Below are positions 16,319 to 22,701 of a stretch of DNA of 29,493 nucleotides, in pieces; within the stretch, counting starts at the first letter, position 1; each line of letters opens with the position of its first letter. This DNA is from a virus. The translations under genes were made by a program, and so were the position numbers. The stretch covers positions 1 to 29,493 of the IMG/VR virus record IMGVR_UViG_3300044516_000825. The stretch is one strand, 5' to 3'. The notes beneath the pieces are model-generated. The model ran no database searches and was not told the DNA's origin. It saw only the letters and a program-made list of their open reading frames with translations.

Positions 16319-17484
16319 CACAACTTCCCTTCAAAAACAGCGTCACGGTTGCGCACCGCTTGGCCCGCCCTGGCGTCGGTATCCGGGGCTACGGTCATGC
16401 CGGTGTCGGGCTTGTAAGCGTACTTCTTCACGAAGTCCTTGCCGCCCTCCAGTTTCTCGATGGCCGGGGGTGTCTTCAGCTTCTTCTCGTACGCCGCTTC
16501 ACCGAACGTGTCGGCCACCGGGGCGTCGTCCTTGAACACACGATCAGCTTTCTTCGCCACCATCTTCCAACCGCTGATCTGCTTGCCCGCACGCAGGCGG
16601 GTGAAAATCTCCTCGTCGAAGACCTTGGCCAAGCCCTTCACGATGTTCGTCTCGGTGGCCGCGAGGCCCAGTTCCCAGTCTTCCATGGCCTTGATGATCT
16701 CCGGTGTGTAGGTCAGGACACGCGCCCGCATTTCCTTGATGGCAGGGCAGGTCAGTCGCTTGGGGCAGAAGGAGGAGTTGCACCAAGGACCAGGCTGTAG
16801 AAATGGAGACGGCTGTTCTGTCCTTCTTGCGGCGGCAAGCCAATCGTCACGCAGCCATGCCTTGAGTGCGCCCACGCTTGTCCACCACGATCTAACAGGC
16901 TCCACCCCGTATACTCGCGGCTGACAGATGTTGATCTCGACGGGGAAGTTGTCATCCCCCCACGCATCTGTTCCATACAATGCTCCCACGGCGTACTGCA
17001 TCAACTGGGTGTTCTTCTCCGCCGATACCATAATACCGGCACCGTGCTTGTAGTCCCACACCTGGGCCTGTGTCTTGCCGATCAGAGTGCAGTCCGTGGT
17101 CCCAAAGAAGTCGGGATGCACTTCGGCCAGGTGGAAGCGCTCCTCCACCAGCACGCGCGAACCCATCTTCTTGCCGCGCAGGCCCAACTCGTCGATCTCC
17201 TTGCGCACCGCGTCGAGATAGACCTGTACCGCGACAGCGTCTTCCTCCTTGAACACCGCCTCCGTAGCGAAGTCCGCTTCCCCAATGTAGACCTTGGCAT
17301 CCTCCCCCGACTTCAGGCAGCGTGCCGCAATGTCGTGCGCCAGCGTGCCATCGTCGGCGTAGGAACTGGACTTCTTGGCCGTGTCGCCCATGGCCTCGAT
17401 CAACTTCACGCTGCCAGGGCAATGGAACCAGCGGTGCGTGCTGGACGCGCCGAGTTTGGAGTGGGCGGGAAGCTCTACTTGCAT
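16318..17484 (-). CDS. DUF2800 family nuclease (Cas4/RecB-like PD-(D/E)XK)
   Basis: A 388-aa protein. The opening HSKLGASSTHRWFHCPGS is characteristic of DUF2800. Nuclease-like residues follow in order: the helix TLAHDIAARCL, GTTD (Asp131), QVWDYKHG (Asp144, Lys146) and the Q-x3-Y motif in QLMQYA. A cysteine group C235/C240/C246 (WCNSSFCPKRLTCPA) resembles the iron-sulphur cluster site of Cas4/AddB-type nucleases. Phage members sit beside SSB and polymerase and are thought to process replication or recombination ends. I prefer the ATG at 17484, close to the conserved opening, over the GTG at 17496; both lie inside the o-spanin gene. Confidence 0.8.
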   Translation of the reverse strand: MQVELPAHSKLGASSTHRWFHCPGSVKLIEAMGDTAKKSSSYADDGTLAHDIAARCLKSGEDAKVYIGEADFATEAVFKEEDAVAVQVYLDAVRKEIDELGLRGKKMGSRVLVEERFHLAEVHPDFFGTTDCTLIGKTQAQVWDYKHGAGIMVSAEKNTQLMQYAVGALYGTDAWGDDNFPVEINICQPRVYGVEPVRSWWTSVGALKAWLRDDWLAAARRTEQPSPFLQPGPWCNSSFCPKRLTCPAIKEMRARVLTYTPEIIKAMEDWELGLAATETNIVKGLAKVFDEEIFTRLRAGKQISGWKMVAKKADRVFKDDAPVADTFGEAAYEKKLKTPPAIEKLEGGKDFVKKYAYKPDTGMTVAPDTDARAGQAVRNRDAVFEGKL

Positions 17485-17654
17485 AGCTTCTTCCACACCG
17501 CGTTGTTCTCCTGGACCTGGCGCACCGTCTCGGGCGTGTCACGTGACGCCGAGTAACTGACCGGAATGTAACTGGTGCAGAAGGTATCGATCGGGACGGG
17601 GGTGCAGCTAGCGAGGACCCCAGCGATCACGGTTAAATTCGTCATCTTCAGCAT
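17475..17654 (-). CDS. o-spanin (Rz1-like outer-membrane lipoprotein)
   Basis: A 59-aa frame. The start MLKMTNLTVIAGVLASC is a lipoprotein signal with lipobox LASC, cleavage before Cys17. The mature part has CTSYIPVSYSASRDT and PETVRQVQENNAVWKKLC, a pattern shared by many phage Rz1-like proteins (paired cysteines, DTPETVRQ, NNAVW). The mature chain is about 43 residues. Its 5' end lies out of frame inside the i-spanin gene (47-nt overlap), the classic spanin arrangement. Its 3' end overlaps the DUF2800 start. Together with the i-spanin it would disrupt the outer membrane in the last step of lysis. Confidence 0.82.
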   Translation of the reverse strand: MLKMTNLTVIAGVLASCTPVPIDTFCTSYIPVSYSASRDTPETVRQVQENNAVWKKLCK

Positions 17655-17856
17655 TGGTAGGCTTCCCTCTCTCCTGTGCGCGGGCCTCTGCGGCGCGGCG
17701 CACGTTGGTCAACACGGCTTCAACCTGCTTGATCTTCTCCTCGTTACGCCCAGCGTCGAACACCCTCCATATTAGTATGCCGACGAACACCAGCGCAATA
17801 CCCGCGCCGATCGCCCACAACTTTATCTTCGGCCACAGGGTCAGGAACCAGGTCAC
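17608..17856 (-). CDS. i-spanin (Rz-like inner-membrane protein)
   Basis: An 82-aa protein with one N-terminal membrane helix (about residues 11-31, KLWAIGAGIALVFVGILIW) followed by a charged coiled-coil-like periplasmic stretch (RNEEKIKQVEAVLTNVRRAAEARAQ). This N-in, C-out layout and the overlapping lipoprotein gene identify it as the i-spanin partner. It is short compared with lambda Rz (153 aa), but short i-spanins are common. The start overlaps the stop of the upstream secreted-protein gene by four bases. Confidence 0.78.
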   Translation of the reverse strand: MTWFLTLWPKIKLWAIGAGIALVFVGILIWRVFDAGRNEEKIKQVEAVLTNVRRAAEARAQERGKPTNAEDDEFNRDRWGPR

Positions 17857-18194
17857 GAGCGCACCTCTCCAGGAACGAAACAGAAGATATGGCCGTGCAT
17901 TTCACACAGGTGGCTGCGCCCGTCCGGGGACTGGATGGGGCGGATGGCCTGTGGCGGGATACGGTATTCTTTCCCTCGTTCGTAGGCGATCCAGTTGCCG
18001 TCCATGTCCTGTGTTGCACGCACCGGGCGGCAGTCACCCGTCACATGGCCGTTCGGGTGTTCAACCCGCTCGGAGCAGCACGAGCCTCCGTCCCATGCTT
18101 TCCAGTCCTTGTACTGATCGTGCGCATGGGCCGGGGCGACCATGAAAACAGACGCCCACAGGATGACCGCGGCGGCGAGGACCCACCACTTCAT
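17853..18194 (-). CDS. Secreted Cys-rich protein with signal peptide
   Basis: 113 aa. The start MKWWVLAAAVILWASVFMVAPAHA is a signal peptide with cleavage after AHA. The mature part begins HDQYKDWKAWDGGSCCSERVEH and ends with HLCEMHGHIFCFVPGEVRS, giving a CC pair plus three or more further cysteines, likely disulphide-bonded in the periplasm. A family with the same WxxxDGGSCC...DCRPV...CxF(V/I)PG layout occurs widely in alphaproteobacterial genomes and phages, function unknown to me. The ATG overlaps the TGA of the 54-aa gene. Location beside the spanins suggests an envelope role during lysis, but this is inference. Confidence 0.72.
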   Translation of the reverse strand: MKWWVLAAAVILWASVFMVAPAHAHDQYKDWKAWDGGSCCSERVEHPNGHVTGDCRPVRATQDMDGNWIAYERGKEYRIPPQAIRPIQSPDGRSHLCEMHGHIFCFVPGEVRS

Positions 18195-18355
18195 TCTTCC
18201 AGCCTCATGCGCTTGGCCAGTTCGTTGCCCAGCGCCGCATGGAACTCCTCCCATTTGGCGTAGGGCATCTTCAGTTCCAGGCCATCCATGCCCGGAACCA
18301 CGAAAGAGAAGTCAGCCCGGCTTGCGTCGGGGATCACCTCGCGCTTGCTAGGCAA
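18191..18355 (-). CDS. 54-aa hypothetical protein in the lysis cluster
   Basis: Reading from the TTG at 18355, the frame gives MPSKREVIPDASRADFSFVV, a middle GMDGLELKMPYAKWEEFHAAL and the end ELAKRMRLEE. The TTG overlaps the stop region of the P5-like gene and its TGA overlaps the ATG of the secreted protein, so the gene fills the gap with coupling at both ends. A later in-frame ATG is at 18289. No family recognised; predicted soluble and helical at its C-terminus. Confidence 0.5.
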   Translation of the reverse strand: MPSKREVIPDASRADFSFVVPGMDGLELKMPYAKWEEFHAALGNELAKRMRLEE

Positions 18356-19112
18356 TGCCGTTCTCGTGCATCATCTTGCGGTCCTTTCGCAGACGCCAGA
18401 AGTAGATGGCCGTGGCTGCGCCAGCGATCAGGATAACCCCGGCCACGATCGCGGCGATCCTCCAATCGCTAATCGCGGAGAAGGCCGTCACCGCCGCCGT
18501 ACCCGTGGCCGCGACGTTGGCCACCTGGCCCTGCGTGTTGATCTTCAGGGTTTCCGACTGCTTCATGTCCTCACGGATGATGTTGCCGTCGTCCTGCCGA
18601 GTGTAGCCTTCCGGCACGCCCAGAGCCATGTTGACGCCCGCCTGCGCCTCCAGGAGCGTGATCGTGGACTTGCCCGCCTCGACCACGTTCATGGCCCGGA
18701 CGATCGAGACGATCTTGCCCTTGAAGTACGGCGAGCTATTGGACGACACCAGCGCGGTGACGTCGAAGTCGGCGGGCAGGCCGGTCTGGCGGCACACAGA
18801 CTGGAGGTAAGCCGCGGTGTGGTTCATGTCCACCCCGCCGACCGCCGAACCGGCCTGCCCAATGATCTCGCCGCCGGGAGGAGGGGGTGCCCAACGGTAG
18901 ATCACATCCTTCAGGGTCTTGACCCCTGAGAACTTGACGTAGGAACGCATGTTGATGACCGCGGCGCGGACGCCGTGTTCGTTGTCCTTGAACACGCAGA
19001 ACTTGCCCGTGACCGGGTTCGTGCTGATCCCGGTCTGGCCCTGCCACTTCTCCCCGCCCGGCAAAGGGCGGAGATTGAGCGGGTTCTTGTTCGTCTCGGC
19101 CAGGGTCGGCAT
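18348..19112 (-). CDS. P5-like protein with C-terminal membrane anchor; endolysin or virion hydrolase candidate
   Basis: 254 aa. The N-terminal half (NKNPLNLRPLPGGEKWQGQ, GKFCVFKDNEHGVRAAVINM, LKDVIYRWAPP, AAYLQSVCRQTG) matches a phage family often annotated 'structural protein P5', which I recall as related to peptidoglycan-active proteins. The catalytic residues are not certain to me. The second half is a Gln/Ala/Thr-rich linker and then one clear membrane helix, residues about 219-241 (WRIAAIVAGVILIAGAATAIYFW), followed by a basic RKDRKMM tail. Position just upstream of the spanins suggests a lytic role. If it is the endolysin, the C-terminal anchor with cytosolic basic tail would make it membrane-tethered. 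No other endolysin candidate is in the window. Confidence 0.55.
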   Translation of the reverse strand: MPTLAETNKNPLNLRPLPGGEKWQGQTGISTNPVTGKFCVFKDNEHGVRAAVINMRSYVKFSGVKTLKDVIYRWAPPPPGGEIIGQAGSAVGGVDMNHTAAYLQSVCRQTGLPADFDVTALVSSNSSPYFKGKIVSIVRAMNVVEAGKSTITLLEAQAGVNMALGVPEGYTRQDDGNIIREDMKQSETLKINTQGQVANVAATGTAAVTAFSAISDWRIAAIVAGVILIAGAATAIYFWRLRKDRKMMHENGIA

Positions 19113-19114
19113 TG

Positions 19115-19699
19115 CTATTCCTTCGGCTTGTTGGCTTCGACGAGGGCGGCGAGGTCGGCCAGGAAGTCCTTGCGCTCCTCGGGCTTGATCTTGGCAACCA
19201 GGGTGGTGCCGTACTTGGTCCCGAACAACTTCTTGACCTTGGAGGCGTCCATACCGGGCTTCTTGGAGGCCGCGGCGCAGGCTTCCTGAAGCTGCTTGTC
19301 GCTGATGGCCTCGATCGGCTTGTCCTTCGGATCACCGAAGTCGTCGTCCTCGACCGGGGCTTCCGGAGCCTCGACCTTCTCCTCCTGCGGCACCGGCTGC
19401 GGGGCGGCCTTCTCGACCGTCTTCTCCGCAACCTGCTCCACCGGGGGGTCCTTGCGCGGGCGGCCCGGACCACGCTTCTGCGGGTCGGAGGCCACGGCAG
19501 TCAGCGCACCGGCTTCCTTGCCCAGCGCGATCATGACCTGCCTGCGCACCATGCTCATGGTGCCCTCGATCGTGGCCTGGGCGTCAGCGCCGTCCTCGAC
19601 CTTGCATTGCGCCGAAATCTCGGCCTTCTCGCTCTCGTAGGGCGCGGTCTGCACCGTCTTGGAAAACAAAGCGGAGATTACAAATGGCACGTCGGTCAT
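19115..19699 (-). CDS. 194-aa protein with AT-hook-like motif
   Basis: The N-terminal ~60 residues (TDVPFVISALFSKTVQTAPYESEKAEISAQ..., VRRQVMIALGK) look like a compact domain. Next comes KRGPGRPRKDPP, an AT-hook-like minor-groove binding motif, then a Glu/Pro/Val-rich linker and a C-terminal helical part (SDKQLQEACAAASKK... EERKDFLADLAALVE). I do not recognise the family. The ATG at 19699 is chosen because AAGGATC lies seven bases upstream; longer starts lack a ribosome site. The context between helicase and lysis genes says little. A DNA-binding accessory protein of replication is plausible. Confidence 0.6.
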   Translation of the reverse strand: MTDVPFVISALFSKTVQTAPYESEKAEISAQCKVEDGADAQATIEGTMSMVRRQVMIALGKEAGALTAVASDPQKRGPGRPRKDPPVEQVAEKTVEKAAPQPVPQEEKVEAPEAPVEDDDFGDPKDKPIEAISDKQLQEACAAASKKPGMDASKVKKLFGTKYGTTLVAKIKPEERKDFLADLAALVEANKPKE

Positions 19700-19765
19700 G
19701 TTGATCCTTGCTGCAAGAAATTCGGGAGCCCGTATATTATCGGGCATTTACGGGTAGGCTGTCAA

Positions 19766-19954
19766 CTACGGCTGGAACTCGCAACGGGCGTCGACCTTAA
19801 CCACCTGGTTAAGTTTCTCCAGCGCCCGATAGCGCTCTGCGGCCAAGGTGCAGTTGGCTTCCTTAGTGAAGCCGCGTTCCATGAATACGTCCGTGCGGTA
19901 CGGGTTCAGCATCGCCCCGTTACCCGTGAGGACAGCTACGACTAGAAACCACAT
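19766..19954 (-). CDS. 62-aa small exported or membrane-associated protein
   Basis: The start MWFLVVAVLTGNGAMLNPYR is hydrophobic enough for a short signal or anchor. The rest (FTKEANCTLAAERYRALEKLNQVVKVDARCEF) contains two cysteines spaced like those of small phage exported proteins of the 'C-A-A...ARC' type. The ATG overlaps the TAA of the helicase gene by one base. The stop is 66 nt before the next start. Function unknown. Confidence 0.55.
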   Translation of the reverse strand: MWFLVVAVLTGNGAMLNPYRTDVFMERGFTKEANCTLAAERYRALEKLNQVVKVDARCEFQP

Positions 19955-21573
19955 TAGACTGGCGCTCCATCCAAAACCTTCTGCACTGTGCGCCCCTTGG
20001 AAATGCTACGCCCCAGGATGCGCTCCGAGATCGAGCCCGGTGCGACCATAAGCTGCGCCAGGACCGAACCTTTCTGCCCCATGCGATGCAGTCGATCGAC
20101 TGCCTGCTCATTGTCGCCGTGCACCCATGACGCCTCGGCCAGTACGCAGTGAGTCGCAACGTCCTGCAAACCGTCCGTGCCTGTGGCGATCGACTGCATC
20201 TGGCCGAGAAACACCTTCAGCCGAGGGTCAAACTTAAACTTCTCGACCGCTTGGTTCTTCCCTCTTGCGGAGGTCCCACCATCCACTCTAAGACAACCAT
20301 GTCGCGCCATACCTTTTTGGAGGACTTCCAGGACAGAGTGGTGATGCGCGAATACGACGAGCTTTTCGACCCCGCCGTCGAGAAGCGTAAGCAGGTGTTC
20401 AAGAACGGCAGACGCCATTGCTTCTCCCATCTGGCGACGCACTGTAGAGATTGCTCCGTCAATTTTGCCTCCTGATCGGCGCAGCATTTCTTCTTCGTCG
20501 AAGTCCAGCATCTTCTCGGCGTGCAGGGCCATCGCAATCTTGCCCGTCAACTCCACCGGGACGATTTCGTACCGTTTGGCCGGAAGGTCCTTCAGCACGT
20601 CCTCCTTCAGCCTGCGCACCATGAAGTTACAGCGCAGGCGGGCGTTCAACTCGGGCAGGCGTGCGGTGTACTCCCACGTCGCCCCACTGTCCATGTCCCG
20701 GCCACCGGGATTGAAGCGGTCCTTGAACGAGTTGAAGTTCATCCAGTCTACTGACGAGGGGTCCAGTGCATTTGCCAGCGTATAGCATTCGCGGGGTCGG
20801 TTGGGCAGAGGAGTTCCAGTGAGGGCAACGATCTGCTCGGCTCGTTCAGAAATGCCGCCAGTTCCAGCATAGCGGCATTTACTCTGCTTGCTAGCACCAA
20901 AAAGCGCGCGTGTTCTCGCGGCGTCAGGGGTCTTGAGATAATGTCCTTCATCGATCACCAACAGGTCCCAGTTGTAGGAGCGTAGCGTGTCCCATAGTCC
21001 GTCACGGGCTACTTCGAAGCTCGTGATGACGTAGTTCGCGGTCGGGTGTACCCCATCTGAAGACTTGAACACCGGATAGACGACGACGCGCGGCAGCGTA
21101 GACCAAATTTTAATCTGGCGTGCCCACTGGGGGCGGACGTTTGCTGGACAAACCACAAGGACCCTTTTGCATCCTCGCAGATTAGCCAGGGCGATGGCTT
21201 GGATCGTCTTACCAAGACCCGGTGCGTCCCCAATAAGGCAGTTAGCTCGGTCTTTTGCATAATGCACGCCTGCAATCTGAAATGGCATAAGTTCGCAGAA
21301 CTCTGGCACCGGGACGCTGAAGCCCGGTGGGGCCTCGTTCAGGTTGGAACGCTCCCACTCGGTACGAAGCGGCTGCAGCGCCGCCTTGGCCTTCTCGTCC
21401 GCGTGGTTCCACAGATGCAGAACCGCGTGAGGCTCGGGTGTAAAGTAGACGTTGTGCCCGCGCGAGCGCGAAGCCGTGGTCGAGAGGGTTAGACCAGCAT
21501 CCTTGGCCAGTGTCTCGACTTCAGCTTCGCGCCCGCCCCACAGGTAGACGTCGTCGTTGAGCGTGAGTTTCAA
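19954..21573 (-). CDS. SNF2-type DEAD-like helicase
   Basis: 539 aa with the SF2/SNF2 motif series: Q-like LMPFQIAGVHYA (95-106), I GDAPGLGKT (115-123), Ia VVCPANVRPQW, II DEGH (208-211, in place of DEAH), III LTGTP (251-255), IV-like VEKLVVFAHHHSVL, V ATGTDGLQ (463-470) and VI QAVDRLHRMGQ (490-500). The N-terminal ~90 residues are a separate small domain. Phage SNF2 proteins are common beside DNA polymerase and primase and probably remodel or unwind DNA during replication or recombination. The start is TTG at 21573, overlapping the TGA of the 59-aa gene (TTGA). Confidence 0.9.
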   Translation of the reverse strand: MKLTLNDDVYLWGGREAEVETLAKDAGLTLSTTASRSRGHNVYFTPEPHAVLHLWNHADEKAKAALQPLRTEWERSNLNEAPPGFSVPVPEFCELMPFQIAGVHYAKDRANCLIGDAPGLGKTIQAIALANLRGCKRVLVVCPANVRPQWARQIKIWSTLPRVVVYPVFKSSDGVHPTANYVITSFEVARDGLWDTLRSYNWDLLVIDEGHYLKTPDAARTRALFGASKQSKCRYAGTGGISERAEQIVALTGTPLPNRPRECYTLANALDPSSVDWMNFNSFKDRFNPGGRDMDSGATWEYTARLPELNARLRCNFMVRRLKEDVLKDLPAKRYEIVPVELTGKIAMALHAEKMLDFDEEEMLRRSGGKIDGAISTVRRQMGEAMASAVLEHLLTLLDGGVEKLVVFAHHHSVLEVLQKGMARHGCLRVDGGTSARGKNQAVEKFKFDPRLKVFLGQMQSIATGTDGLQDVATHCVLAEASWVHGDNEQAVDRLHRMGQKGSVLAQLMVAPGSISERILGRSISKGRTVQKVLDGAPV

Positions 21574-21749
21574 TTGGTCTTTTCTTTTTCGTCGGCGTCT
21601 TCGGAAATTGCGATCGCGAAATGCTGAACGTAGCCGCAGTTCTCGGCAAACGCCTTGACGTCGCGCAGCTTGTCCAGGGCGTCATCGAAGCTCGCGTCAG
21701 GCACCGTGCGGCGCGTGACGACCAGTTCAAGGCGAAATGCTGAAGCCAT
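21570..21749 (-). CDS. 59-aa hypothetical protein upstream of the helicase
   Basis: The frame MASAFRLELVVTRRTVPDAS, then FDDALDKLRDVKAFAENCGY and an acidic end EDADEKEKTN, reads like a small alpha/beta protein. A good ribosome site (AAAGGAC) precedes the ATG by six bases, and the TGA overlaps the helicase TTG, so its main role could include coupling helicase translation. No family recognised. Confidence 0.62.
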   Translation of the reverse strand: MASAFRLELVVTRRTVPDASFDDALDKLRDVKAFAENCGYVQHFAIAISEDADEKEKTN

Positions 21750-21760
21750 TGTAGTCCTTT

Positions 21761-22258
21761 CTAGCGAAACAGGAAATCGAGGATGGCCAGCGTCTCGGCG
21801 CGATGCGGATGCCCCGGGTCGCCCCAGTGTGTGCGGGCCTCCTGCTCATTGAACACACGACAGCCCGCCCACACCGTAGGAACACCATCCAAGGTGCCTA
21901 CAGTAAACACATGTCCGTCCGAACGTACCGCATGGCGTCTGGCCCCCTCGCCAATAATGGCCCCGTCGCCAATAATGGCCTCGTCGCCAATAATGGCCCC
22001 CTCGCCAATCCTGGCCCACTCGCCAATCCTGGCCCACTCGCCAATCCTGGCCCACTCGCCAATCCTGGCCCACTCGCCAATCCTGGCCTCCTCGCCAATC
22101 CTGGCCCCCTCGCCAATCCTGGCCCCCTCGCCAATAATGGCCCACTCGCCAATAATGGCCCACTCGCCAATCCTGGCCTCGTCGCCAATCGTGGCGCGCT
22201 CGCCAACATAGATCGTGACGACAGAGCCGTCCGGGTTCGTGTGCTTACGTTGTTCCAT
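21761..22258 (-). CDS. Hexapeptide-repeat (left-handed beta-helix) protein
   Basis: 165 aa. After an N-terminal MEQRKHTNPDGSVVTIY come 15 perfect-length hexapeptides of the form (I/V)-G-(E/D)-x-A-x, residues ~18-107, with no insertions, predicted to stack as five coils of a left-handed parallel beta-helix. The C-terminal ~58 residues form a separate domain (DGHVFTVGTLDGVPTVWAGC, FNEQEARTHWGD, HRAETLAILDFLF) that I recall on other phage proteins. There are no acyltransferase catalytic insertions, so a structural or binding role is likelier than an enzyme. The ATG at 22258 follows GGAGG by five bases. First gene of the leftward operon, with its own promoter. Confidence 0.8.
   Translation of the reverse strand: MEQRKHTNPDGSVVTIYVGERATIGDEARIGEWAIIGEWAIIGEGARIGEGARIGEEARIGEWARIGEWARIGEWARIGEWARIGEGAIIGDEAIIGDGAIIGEGARRHAVRSDGHVFTVGTLDGVPTVWAGCRVFNEQEARTHWGDPGHPHRAETLAILDFLFR
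21938..22207 (-). repeat. 15 tandem 18-bp units encoding the hexapeptides
   Basis: Units are exactly 18 bp and in phase with codons. Four consecutive copies (22010-22081) are identical at DNA level (plus strand CCTGGCCCACTCGCCAAT). The others differ mainly at the third and sixth residues (W/G/E, R/I). Perfect DNA identity beyond what the protein needs implies recent duplication or gene conversion and possible copy-number change. Confidence 0.9.
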
Positions 22259-22285
22259 GATCCCTCCTTCAAATTCGACGGAAAT

Positions 22286-22315
22286 ATTGTACCGTGATAT
22301 AGACCACTGGCGCAA
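22286..22315 (-). promoter_or_regulatory. Sigma70-type promoter heading the leftward operon
   Basis: On the minus strand, TTGCGC (22315-22310, four of six) and TACAAT (22291-22286, five of six) lie 18 bp apart in the 77-bp gap between divergent genes. The expected start near 22279 gives a leader of about 20 nt containing GGAGG. No equally good box pair was seen for the rightward direction in this gap. Confidence 0.5.
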
Positions 22316-22335
22316 CAGGCAACTTTTCGGGTATC

Positions 22336-22698
22336 ATGGATACGCTAGACCGACGCCGGGTGTTGACCGTCAAGCAGGCTGCGAAGGTGGCCAAGGTGTA
22401 CCCCAACACCGTAAACCGTTGGATACAAAGCGGTTTTCTGAAAGTAGTGCCGAAGTTCGGAAGGGAGAAGGGCGATCGTGTTCTGCTCGGAGAAGTTCTG
22501 GACTGTGCTGCGGCCAAACGACGTGGAGCTTCGACGAGCCGCGGCGGAACACGTACGATGCCTCGCGACCGGCTTTGGTATAAACGCCAGATTGCTGCAA
22601 CCCGTTTCCGTCGTTCTATCGAAACCGCAGAAGAACGAGAGCGTCGCCTTGCCTGGCAGCGCGAATACAACCGCAGACGAACCAAAGGAAACCAATAA
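22336..22698 (+). CDS. Small helix-turn-helix DNA-binding protein (MerR/excisionase-like)
   Basis: 120 aa. Residues 9-55 (LTVKQAAKVAKVYPNTVNRW, IQSGFLKVVPKFG, DRVLLGEVLD) form a winged helix-turn-helix of the MerR/Xis DNA-binding type: a first helix of 'AA' residues, recognition helix YPNTVNRWI, and a wing. The C-terminal half is very basic (RDRLWYKRQIAATRFRRS, ending REYNRRRTKGNQ). It stands at the divergent junction, directly before the primase-helicase gene, so it may be a regulator of both units or a replication-initiation factor that loads at the origin. The stop is three bases before the next ATG. Confidence 0.7.
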   Translation: MDTLDRRRVLTVKQAAKVAKVYPNTVNRWIQSGFLKVVPKFGREKGDRVLLGEVLDCAAAKRRGASTSRGGTRTMPRDRLWYKRQIAATRFRRSIETAEERERRLAWQREYNRRRTKGNQ

Positions 22699-22701
22699 GT
22701 A

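Noticed and set aside
21938-22207. CRISPR-like array
   Set aside because: The 18-bp units are head-to-tail without spacers and are codons of a protein.
21783-22297. Rightward frames with PLANPG-type repeats
   Set aside because: They are the complement of the hexapeptide repeats; the leftward frame has a GGAGG site and a coherent beta-helix pattern.
22259-22335. Rightward promoter for the helix-turn-helix gene
   Set aside because: Possible -10-like TATAGA occurs but no matching -35, so it is not listed as a feature.
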